This document shows positions 6,646-12,617 of a DNA stretch of 13,084 nt, piece by piece. Each line of letters opens with the position of its first letter. Positions within the stretch are counted from its first letter, which is position 1. A program made the position numbers and the translations under genes. This DNA is from Bacilli bacterium (GTDB taxonomy: Bacteria > Bacillota_I > Bacilli_A > RF39 > UBA660): the NCBI GenBank assembly GCA_016295795.1, contig JAEDKN010000029.1:1-13084 (forward strand). Reading direction: 5' to 3'. The notes under the pieces were generated by a model. It saw only the letters and a program-made list of their open reading frames with translations. It was not told the origin of the DNA and did no database searches.

Positions 6646-6671
6646 AAAAAAAAGAGCATTTTATCTCTTTT
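6646..6671 (-). terminator. Terminator after the membrane-anchored unknown
   Basis: On the minus strand AAAAGAG (6671-6665) pairs with CTCTTTT (6656-6650) around an 8-nt loop and runs into a T-tract of eight. The TAA stop codon (6672-6670) overlaps the first bases of the stem. Confidence 0.7.
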
Positions 6672-7065
6672 ATTTACAAAATTTACTTTCTAGTTCTACA
6701 AGCTCATCTGTTGTATGATCTGAGCCAACATTATATATAACCCATTTTCCATTTTCCCTATATGCAAATCCTGTTACACTATATGATCCTATATTAGGAT
6801 AAAAATCAAATGATATTGAATAATAATATTCCGCAGTTGAATCTATTTTTAAATTTTCTATATCTGTATATACATCTCCATCAATTTCGTTTTCTATTAC
6901 GCTTAGCCTTATTTGTTCAATAATCCCATCAGTAGAAAGATCTATATCTTCTGTTCTGTCTGCTTTAACGCAATCAGACTCTACTTCTTCTGTTTTAGAA
7001 TTATCTTCATTAGTTGGATTGTTATCAGCTTTTAATACCTTGTCGTAAAAAATATAACCTCCCAT
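6670..7065 (-). CDS. Membrane-anchored protein of unknown function; start codon unclear
   Basis: The first in-frame ATG (7065-7063) gives 131 residues beginning MGGYIFYDKVLK, but it has no SD and would cut a transmembrane segment in half. The same frame is open to a stop at 7158-7156, and the codons directly upstream encode a hydrophobic run (SSIIIAVLIIIILV) behind a Lys-rich stretch (KKEQKIILNSK), an ideal signal anchor. No ATG, GTG or TTG exists in that extension; an ATC at 7143-7141 is where a Met-Lys-Lys start would be expected, giving about 157 residues. The ectodomain has an acidic linker (TNEDNSKTEEVESD) followed by a compact domain containing EYYYSISFDFYPNIGSYSV and ENGKWVIYNVGSD, which I do not recognise. 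Two Cys (32 and 130, ATG numbering) may pair. The extended frame overlaps the end of the ABC-F gene, so it is cotranscribed with it. Confidence 0.65.
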   Translation of the reverse strand: MGGYIFYDKVLKADNNPTNEDNSKTEEVESDCVKADRTEDIDLSTDGIIEQIRLSVIENEIDGDVYTDIENLKIDSTAEYYYSISFDFYPNIGSYSVTGFAYRENGKWVIYNVGSDHTTDELVELESKFCK

Positions 7066-7121
7066 TACTAATATTATAATTATTAATACCGCTATGATTA
7101 TACTACTTTTTGAATTTAATA

Positions 7122-8717
7122 TTATCTTTTGTTCTTTTTTGATTCTAAATATTGATCATAAGTCATTCTTCTATCTATTATAGAACCATCAGGTGTAATC
7201 TCAATAATTCTATTTGCAACTGTTTGAATGAATTGATGGTCATGAGAAGCGAATAGTATTTCTCCTTCAAATCTCATAAGTCCATTATTTAATGATGTAA
7301 TACTTTCTAGATCTAGATGGTTAGTTGGCTCGTCTAATATTAAGAAGTTAGGGGATTCAAGCATACATTTAGATAACATACATCTAGCTTTTTCTCCTCC
7401 TGATAATACAGGAACTCTTTTAAATACATCATCACCTGAAAATAACATTCTCCCTAAAAAACCTCTTAAAACTGTTTCATCATCTATATTATAATAATGT
7501 CCAATCCACTGCATGATTGTTTCATCACTTTTAAAATATTCAGTATTATCTTGTGGATAATATGATGTGTTTATAGTTTTACCAAAAGTTATTTCCCCGC
7601 TATCAGCTTTAATTTTTCTCATTAATATTTTAAATAGTGTTGTTTTAGCAATATTATCACTACCTACAAATGCAATTTTATCTCCTTTTAAAACTGTAAA
7701 ACTTATCTTATTTAATATCCTTTTGCCATCTACCGTTTTACATAGTTTATTTACTGAAAGTATTTCTTTTCCTGCCGGCTTTTCTATCTTAAAGTCAATA
7801 TAAGGATACTTTCTAGAAGATGGTACTATTTCATCTAATTCAATCTTCTCTAGCATTTTCTTTCTAGATGTTGCTTGTTTTGATTTTGATGCATTAGCAG
7901 AAAATCTTGCGATAAATGACTGTAATTCTTTTATCTTTTCTTCTTTTTTCTTGTTTGATTCTTTCATCTGTTTAAGAGCAAGTTGACTAGACTCATACCA
8001 AAAATCGTAATTTCCTATATATAATTTTATTTTATTATAATCTATATCAGCAATATGAGTACAAACTTTGTTAAGAAAATGTCTATCATGTGATACTACT
8101 ATCACCGTGTTATTAAAGTTGATCAAAAACTCTTCTAACCATTCAATTGCATCTAAATCTAGATTGTTAGTAGGTTCATCTAAAAGAAGTATATCAGGAT
8201 TACCAAATAATGCTTGTGCTAATAAAACTTTTACTTTTTTGTTATTAGGAATATCCTTCATAAGAGCATAATGTAAGTCTAGTTCTACTCCTAGATTATT
8301 TAATAATTCACTAGCTTCACTTTCAGCTTCCCATCCATTAAGTTCAGCAAACTCCGCTTCTAAGTTTCCCAGCCTTATACCATCCTCATCAGTAAATTCA
8401 GTATGGCTATACAACTCTTCTTTTTCTTTCATAATTGAATATAATTTGGTATTTCCCATAATAACTGTATCTATTACTCTTTCATTATCATATTTATAAT
8501 GGTCTTGCTTCAAAACAGCTATTCTTTCTCCCTTAGTAACAACAATATCACCATGCGTAGTTTCTAACTCACCCGACAATAGTTTTAAAAATGTAGATTT
8601 CCCGGCACCATTAGCACCAATGAGCCCATAACAATTTCCAGCGGTAAATTTTATATTAACATCTTCAAAAAGAGTTCTTTTTCCAAATTTTAGAGTTACA
8701 TTATTTAACTGTATCAT
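7122..8717 (-). CDS. ykpA: ABC-F family ATPase, YkpA/YbiT type
   Basis: 531 residues, two ABC domains in one soluble chain with no membrane segments, as in ABC-F proteins that act at the ribosomal E site. Domain 1: Walker A GANGAGKST (about 34-42), Walker B LLLDEPTNNLD (about 177-187), switch SHDRH. Linker with a Lys/Gln-rich coiled coil and FSANASKSKQATSRKK (about 272-287). Domain 2: LSGGEKARCML (about 438-448), LILDEPTNHLD, SHDHQF. As in Bacillus YkpA, the domain 1 signature is degenerate (IPNNKK in place of LSGGE) and Walker A of domain 2 is GSDNIAKTT. This resembles YkpA closely and not the antibiotic-resistance ABC-F groups. A GTG at 8726 is part of the SD (GAGGTGA), so the ATG at 8717-8715 is the start. 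The promoter overlaps a large dyad. Confidence 0.92.
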   Translation of the reverse strand: MIQLNNVTLKFGKRTLFEDVNIKFTAGNCYGLIGANGAGKSTFLKLLSGELETTHGDIVVTKGERIAVLKQDHYKYDNERVIDTVIMGNTKLYSIMKEKEELYSHTEFTDEDGIRLGNLEAEFAELNGWEAESEASELLNNLGVELDLHYALMKDIPNNKKVKVLLAQALFGNPDILLLDEPTNNLDLDAIEWLEEFLINFNNTVIVVSHDRHFLNKVCTHIADIDYNKIKLYIGNYDFWYESSQLALKQMKESNKKKEEKIKELQSFIARFSANASKSKQATSRKKMLEKIELDEIVPSSRKYPYIDFKIEKPAGKEILSVNKLCKTVDGKRILNKISFTVLKGDKIAFVGSDNIAKTTLFKILMRKIKADSGEITFGKTINTSYYPQDNTEYFKSDETIMQWIGHYYNIDDETVLRGFLGRMLFSGDDVFKRVPVLSGGEKARCMLSKCMLESPNFLILDEPTNHLDLESITSLNNGLMRFEGEILFASHDHQFIQTVANRIIEITPDGSIIDRRMTYDQYLESKKNKR

Positions 8718-8730
8718 ATGTTTCACCTCA

Positions 8731-8764
8731 AAACTAATTTAAATTGTACAATAGTAATTAGTTT
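8731..8764. promoter_or_regulatory. 34-bp interrupted palindrome over the ABC-F promoter, candidate operator
   Basis: Outer arms AAACTAATT (8731-8739) and AATTAGTTT (8756-8764) share their exact centre with an inner perfect palindrome ATTGTACAAT (8743-8752), separated by 3-nt mismatched steps. The inner palindrome contains the -10 box TACAAT. A repressor dimer bound here would block RNA polymerase. The dyad could also fold in DNA, but only its downstream half would be in the transcript. Confidence 0.55.
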
Positions 8765-8771
8765 ATTTCAA
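8743..8771 (-). promoter_or_regulatory. Predicted promoter of the ABC-F gene
   Basis: On the minus strand TTGAAA (8771-8766) and TACAAT (8748-8743) are exactly 17 bp apart, each with one mismatch to consensus. The -35 starts directly after the T-tract of the upstream terminator. The transcript would begin near 8736. Confidence 0.65.
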
Positions 8772-8772
8772 G

Positions 8773-8796
8773 AAAAAACACGTTTCAAACGTGTTT
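8773..8796 (-). terminator. Terminator of the single-pass exported protein gene
   Basis: On the minus strand AAACACGTT (8796-8788) pairs perfectly with AACGTGTTT (8784-8776) around a 3-nt loop, ending in six T. The TAA stop codon (8797-8795) overlaps the base of the stem. Confidence 0.85.
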
Positions 8797-9607
8797 AGTT
8801 ATTACTTTTAAATATCTCGTACCAATTTTTCAAACTATCTATAGTTGATTCGCCAACTGTTTTAGCAAGCTCTAAAGTCAATCCAAAATTCTCTTTCATT
8901 GTTTCAATGTCTTGCTTTGCTTGATTGCATGCAGCTGTACCCATTTTTGAACAGATATTGTTAGTTACTTCTAGATATTTCAAAGTCAAATCATTTATAA
9001 ATGCACTTGCATTTGATTTTAATGTATCCTTATATCCTGGATAAATTGCTTCTATTTGAGAATCTATTTTAACTGCAATATCCATAACATATAATTTTGC
9101 TTGCTCGGTTAGTTCATCAAATGTATAACCATTTATTTCTTTTCCATAAAATATAAAATCAGTAATATCTATAAAAGCAGCTTTTGCTTTTTGTCCATAT
9201 TCTTTTATATTTTCTTCTGTAAATACAGTATTTTCAAGATTTTCAACATATGATATAACTTTTTGTGATTTTTCGTCTACTGATACAACAGTATCTGTAA
9301 TCTTGTTTGTTATTTCCTCTTTTACTTCTTGTTTAGTTGCTTCATTAGATGTAGAAGTTGTGATTTTTATATTTGAATCATCAGAAACACTTTTTTCTAT
9401 TACATTTTCAAAATATTCATATACTGGAACTTCATCTTTAGCAGAAATTTCTTCATTAACAGTACCATTTGATGTTTCAACTTTTGCAGAATATGTCTTA
9501 TCAACTAATCTAACTCTGCTTATTGTAAAACATACAACAACACCCATCAAAATGATTCCTAATATTGTACCAGTAAGTATCATAATACAATTTTTCTTAT
9601 CTTTCAT
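8795..9607 (-). CDS. Single-pass exported protein of unknown function
   Basis: 270 residues from the chosen start. MKDKKNCIMILTGTILGII starts a transmembrane anchor (about 7-29) followed by an extracytoplasmic part. An acidic Ser/Thr-rich linker (about 45-95) leads into a helical region rich in Glu and Lys, with EYGQKAKAAFIDITDFIFYGKEINGYTF (quoted in part: ITDFIFYGKEING) as the most distinctive block and a C-terminal ...ICSKMGTAAC... pair that could form a disulfide. No catalytic motif is visible and I cannot name the family. The frame is open 30 codons upstream, but those overlap the promoter and lack an SD; the ATG at 9607-9605 has GGAAGGGGAG eight nt before it. It is divergent from a glucosaminidase-like gene, which may hint at a cell-wall role. 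Confidence 0.75.
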   Translation of the reverse strand: MKDKKNCIMILTGTILGIILMGVVVCFTISRVRLVDKTYSAKVETSNGTVNEEISAKDEVPVYEYFENVIEKSVSDDSNIKITTSTSNEATKQEVKEEITNKITDTVVSVDEKSQKVISYVENLENTVFTEENIKEYGQKAKAAFIDITDFIFYGKEINGYTFDELTEQAKLYVMDIAVKIDSQIEAIYPGYKDTLKSNASAFINDLTLKYLEVTNNICSKMGTAACNQAKQDIETMKENFGLTLELAKTVGESTIDSLKNWYEIFKSNN

Positions 9608-9629
9608 TTTTAAAACTCCCCTTCCTTTA

Positions 9630-9648
9630 TGTGCTGTATTATAGCACA
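9630..9648. promoter_or_regulatory. Dyad centred on the -10 box, candidate operator
   Basis: TGTGCT (9630-9635) and AGCACA (9643-9648) are perfect inverted arms flanking 7 nt that hold most of the -10 hexamer of the 270-residue protein's promoter. The upstream arm also supplies the TG extension. Most of it lies upstream of the predicted transcript start, so it is better read as a protein-binding site than as an RNA hairpin. Confidence 0.45.
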
Positions 9649-9666
9649 ATTTTCTATTTTTTTCAA
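9638..9666 (-). promoter_or_regulatory. Strong predicted promoter of the single-pass exported protein gene
   Basis: On the minus strand TTGAAA (9666-9661), 17 bp, then TATAAT (9643-9638) with a TGC extension directly before it. The transcript would start near 9631, leaving a leader of about 24 nt with the GGGGAG SD. Confidence 0.75.
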
Positions 9667-9717
9667 CCTTTTTTAAAAATATTCCCCCTATTACCATATT
9701 TTTTAAAATTTGTCAAT

Positions 9718-9746
9718 TTGACGCCCTTTTTATTTTATGCTAGAAT
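9718..9746 (+). promoter_or_regulatory. Predicted promoter of the glucosaminidase-like gene
   Basis: TTGACG (9718-9723), 17 bp, TAGAAT (9741-9746) with a TGC extension. The -35 is half of a short dyad GTCAA-T-TTGAC (9712-9722). The leader would be about 44 nt and ends with GAGGTGA before the TTG start. Confidence 0.7.
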
Positions 9747-9796
9747 GTTAAAGTCTTGCTTAAATGACATGAAATTAATTTATGTGAGGTGAAATT

Positions 9797-10411
9797 TTGA
9801 AACCAGTCCTGAAAAGGTTAATTATAACTGCAATTATTATTGCTATAGTATCTATTATAACTTTACCAACAAATGATAGTCATGATGACTATGAATCATA
9901 TATAACACAAAATATTGCCACTAACTTTGCTAATACATATACAGATGTTGATGAATTTAACGTTGAAAAGGAAAAAGAAGAGCAAAGAAAAAAAGCAATA
10001 GTTTATGAAGGTATGACCCTAAGTGAATTATCTGCTCAATTAAATAAATCACTAAATTCGACTATTTCTAACAAAGGTGAACTCATTGCATCTTATTCGT
10101 TAGAAGTTGGTGTTGATCCGGTTTTAGCAACAGCAATCATATTACATGAGACAGGATGTGAGTGGGAATGTAGCTATCTAGTTAAAAAGTGTAATAATGT
10201 TGGTGGTGTAAAAGGATCTCCTGGATGTAATGGAAGTTATAAAAGATACTCAACTCTAGATGAAGGTATAAAGCAGTTTATTGATAATTTATATAATAAT
10301 TATTATGCATATGGATTAGATTCTCCTGAAAAGATGAATAAAAAATATGCGCAAAGTACTACTTGGTCATCTAAAGTTAATAGTTATATTAGTTCAATAA
10401 AAGAAAAGTAA
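9797..10411 (+). CDS. Exported glucosaminidase/lysozyme-fold protein
   Basis: 204 residues with a TTG start chosen because GAGGTGA ends 4 nt before it and no other start fits. An N-terminal signal anchor (about 6-24) is followed by an acidic linker with EKEKEEQRKK (about 57-66) and a C-terminal domain of about 130 residues. The domain carries ASYSLEVGVDPVLATAIILHETG with the likely catalytic Glu118, then NNVGGVKG and the YKRYSTLDEGIKQF block, the pattern of the glucosaminidase/GH73-like fold that cleaves peptidoglycan glycans. Four Cys (121, 125, 132, 144) lie close to the active site and could form two disulfides. There are no cell-wall binding repeats, so the membrane anchor probably keeps it at the surface. 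Substrate and bond specificity cannot be read from sequence. Confidence 0.82.
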   Translation: MKPVLKRLIITAIIIAIVSIITLPTNDSHDDYESYITQNIATNFANTYTDVDEFNVEKEKEEQRKKAIVYEGMTLSELSAQLNKSLNSTISNKGELIASYSLEVGVDPVLATAIILHETGCEWECSYLVKKCNNVGGVKGSPGCNGSYKRYSTLDEGIKQFIDNLYNNYYAYGLDSPEKMNKKYAQSTTWSSKVNSYISSIKEK

Positions 10412-10435
10412 TTCCAAAATAGAATTACTTTTTTT
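10404..10435. terminator. Bidirectional terminator between convergent genes
   Basis: AAAAGTAATTC (10404-10414) and GAATTACTTTT (10422-10432) form an 11-bp stem with a 7-nt loop. The plus strand continues in a T-tract; the minus strand is followed by TTCTTTTATT. The TAA of the glucosaminidase-like gene (10409-10411) is inside the stem, and the radical SAM stop codon overlaps its edge region. Confidence 0.85.
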
Positions 10436-11321
10436 ATATCCCTTGTTTGTTAAAATTAGGAATAAAGCTTTCAAGTTGAGTTTCGCCTTCTTGAATAAAA
10501 GCGTTCGTTATACCTAAATCACACGCATAATTTATTAGCTCATTATAACTTTCTTCACTCACTTTATTGTTTAATTCCTCAAACTTTAATTTTCTAACTG
10601 GTGTATATTGATTCATAATACTTATAAATATATCATCCCTATATTTATCATATAAGTACTTTATTATTTTTTTTGCATCTTCTAAAAGTCCAGGTAATAG
10701 AAGAACTCTTACTATTATTCCTTTTTTCATTAATCCATTTTCTATTATAGGAGTTCCAACTTGATTATACATCTCTTCAATAGCTTTAGTTGCATACTCA
10801 AAATAATTAGACGTATTTGAATATTTAACAGCATACTTATCTTCATAATACTTTAAATCCGCCAAATATATATCTACAGTCTGATCTAGCATTTTTATAG
10901 TTTCAACATTCTCATAACTACTTGTATTGTAAACAATAGGAATATATAGTCCTAATATCTTAGCTTCCCTAATTCCCTTAATTATTAATGGTACATAAGG
11001 AGTTGGAGTTACTAAATTAATGTTATGAGCTTTTTTATTTTGTAGTTCTATACATATTTGTGCAAATCTCTTTACAGTTATCATCTTACCATATCCACTG
11101 CTTATCTTATAATTTTGACAGTATACACATCCCATATTGCAATTCGAAAAGAAAATAGTACCACTTCCAAAATCTCCAGAAATACAAGGCTCTTCCCAAT
11201 TATGTAAAGATGCAAGGGCTAACTTTAATTTCCCTGGAGCTTTACAATATCCAAATTGTTCATATCGATTAACTTTACAATTTCTTGGACACAACGTACA
11301 ACTTTTTAAAATATTACTCAT
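10434..11321 (-). CDS. PflX-like radical SAM protein (COG1313 type)
   Basis: 295 residues. The radical SAM cluster motif is SNCNMGCVYCQNY with Cys61, Cys65 and Cys68 (CxxxCxxC). It is preceded by an N-terminal Cys-rich segment CTLCPRNC...GYC (Cys8, 11, 15, 26) typical of this group. Other family blocks are NINLVTPTPYVP (about 100-110), VYNTSSYE, DIYLADLKYY, VRVLLLPG and SIMNQYTPV. These proteins are annotated as putative pyruvate-formate-lyase-activating enzymes, but the true substrate of the PflX group is unknown. No formate lyase or glycyl radical enzyme is in the window. The ATG is 8 bp after the AAA+ stop, and its SD (GAGGAG) is formed by the last two Glu codons of that gene, so the two are cotranscribed and probably translationally coupled. 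Confidence 0.87.
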   Translation of the reverse strand: MSNILKSCTLCPRNCKVNRYEQFGYCKAPGKLKLALASLHNWEEPCISGDFGSGTIFFSNCNMGCVYCQNYKISSGYGKMITVKRFAQICIELQNKKAHNINLVTPTPYVPLIIKGIREAKILGLYIPIVYNTSSYENVETIKMLDQTVDIYLADLKYYEDKYAVKYSNTSNYFEYATKAIEEMYNQVGTPIIENGLMKKGIIVRVLLLPGLLEDAKKIIKYLYDKYRDDIFISIMNQYTPVRKLKFEELNNKVSEESYNELINYACDLGITNAFIQEGETQLESFIPNFNKQGI

Positions 11322-11329
11322 CTATTAGA

Positions 11330-12517
11330 TTACTCCTCAAAAAAGTCATCATTATAGTTATCAGTATTTTCGTTTAATGATAGATCATATTCTTCATTTT
11401 TCGAATTTAAGGAACTATATAAATTAGAACTAATCAAGTTTTTATCTATTGATTCATGATTTTCTCTTTGCGGAACAAGATTATTATCTCTTATTATAGT
11501 TTCATTATATAAATTAGGAGCAGTATCTTGAACAGAATCATAATCCACATCCAACTCCTCTATTTCTTCATTTTCTTCAGTTGATTGACTTTCCTGTTTA
11601 TTATAATCCCATTTTAAAGAAAGTCCTTTTTCTTCATTAATTATATCTTTAAATTCTTCTAAAAACCTAGGAATTTCTTTTTTTATAACATCAGGATAAA
11701 CATTCTTACTGTTTTCTATAGCCTTTTGAATATGAAAAATATTTACTTCTTTAGAATTATCAAACATCGCATAGGAAAATGCTTGTTTTAAAAGAGTTAA
11801 AGATATATCGGGATATCTAGAACCAATCTCAAAGATTCTTTTATACTCACTAGTTAAATCAACTAAAAATGCCATTATTTTTTCTTTAATAAAATTGGTA
11901 TATTTTAATTTTGCGCCTGTAGTTTTTTCTATTTTTGGTAACGTTCCCATCATTATCTCTATAGTTTCTTCTCTAGTAGGTTCAGGAACTAAAATTTTCT
12001 GAAAGCGCCTTGTGAAAGCTTTGTCTCTTAGTATATATCTTTCATATTCTTCTGTAGTAGTAGCACCTATTACTTTAATGCTACCTCTACCTAATCCTTC
12101 TTTGAAAATATTAGCAAAATCAACAGAAGAAGTATCAGTAGCACCTATTAACATATGAATTTCATCTATAAATAATATTATTTTTTCTTCCTGTTTCAAT
12201 TCATCAATCATCAATTGAACTTTACTTTCACCATTTGGCATAGTTCCTAATAGTGAAGCTGTTTTCATATTTATAATTTTATATCCCTTCAATAAATCAG
12301 GTACTTCTCCTCTTTGTATACGATATGCTAAGCCCTCAACTATTGCAGTTTTACCTACACCCGGTTTACCTACTAAAACAGCAGATTTTTCTGGTGTTAG
12401 TAATACCAATAATAATTCTTTTATTTGTTCGTCCCTTCCTATTGCTGGATTTGTAATATATTCTTTATCAGTATAATTTTCTCCATATCTTTTTAAAATG
12501 CTAAAATTTTCATTCAT
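11330..12517 (-). CDS. Single-ring Clp-type (ClpA/B/C D1-like) AAA+ ATPase
   Basis: 395 residues. The AAA+ module resembles the first ring of ClpB/ClpC: N-linker ITNPAIGRDEQI (21-32), Walker A GKPGVGKT (50-57), Walker B ILFIDEIH (114-121), sensor 1 VIGATTTEEY (149-158), Arg finger pair FTRRF (168-172) and the helical lid through about 300. It lacks the Clp N domain, the middle coiled coil and the whole D2 ring. The D1 pore loop (KY-x-G-x-FE-x-R in ClpB/C) is replaced by LLGTMPNGESK (89-99), without the aromatic residue that grips substrate. From about 310 a low-complexity, Glu/Asp/Asn/Ser-rich tail runs to the end (EEYDLSLNENTDNYNDDFFEE). The ATP-binding and Arg-finger residues are intact, so it is probably an active ATPase but not a standard unfoldase. 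It has its own promoter and precedes the radical SAM gene. Confidence 0.85.
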   Translation of the reverse strand: MNENFSILKRYGENYTDKEYITNPAIGRDEQIKELLLVLLTPEKSAVLVGKPGVGKTAIVEGLAYRIQRGEVPDLLKGYKIINMKTASLLGTMPNGESKVQLMIDELKQEEKIILFIDEIHMLIGATDTSSVDFANIFKEGLGRGSIKVIGATTTEEYERYILRDKAFTRRFQKILVPEPTREETIEIMMGTLPKIEKTTGAKLKYTNFIKEKIMAFLVDLTSEYKRIFEIGSRYPDISLTLLKQAFSYAMFDNSKEVNIFHIQKAIENSKNVYPDVIKKEIPRFLEEFKDIINEEKGLSLKWDYNKQESQSTEENEEIEELDVDYDSVQDTAPNLYNETIIRDNNLVPQRENHESIDKNLISSNLYSSLNSKNEEYDLSLNENTDNYNDDFFEE

Positions 12518-12542
12518 ATGTATTCCTCCCGATTATGTTAAT

Positions 12543-12571
12543 ATTATAACACAGTTTTTTATCTATATAAA
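12543..12571 (-). promoter_or_regulatory. Predicted promoter of the AAA+/radical SAM operon
   Basis: On the minus strand TGTTATAAT (12551-12543) is an extended -10 identical to that of rmuC, with TTTATA (12571-12566, four of six) 17 bp upstream. The GGGAGG SD follows 13-20 nt after the -10 box. Confidence 0.6.
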
Positions 12572-12586
12572 TATTACTTTTCAAAA

Positions 12587-12611
12587 TTAAAAGACCTATA
12601 ACTAGATCCTT
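12587..12611 (-). terminator. Weak possible terminator of the hybrid kinase gene
   Basis: On the minus strand AAGGATC can pair with GGTCTT (one bulge, one G-T pair) around a loop of about 8 nt, followed by TTAATTTT. It is less stable than the other terminators here and may allow read-through into the AAA+ gene. Confidence 0.3.
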
Positions 12612-12617
12612 AAATTA

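Noticed and set aside
8731..8764. ABC-F dyad as a leader attenuator hairpin as in resistance ABC-F genes
   Set aside because: The predicted transcript start is near 8736, so only one arm would be transcribed, and there is no leader peptide or T-tract hairpin before the SD. The protein is also of the YkpA type and not a resistance type.
9608..9697. N-terminal extension of the 270-residue exported protein to an ATG at 9697
   Set aside because: It would place the strong TTGAAA-17-TATAAT promoter inside the gene, and no SD precedes that ATG.
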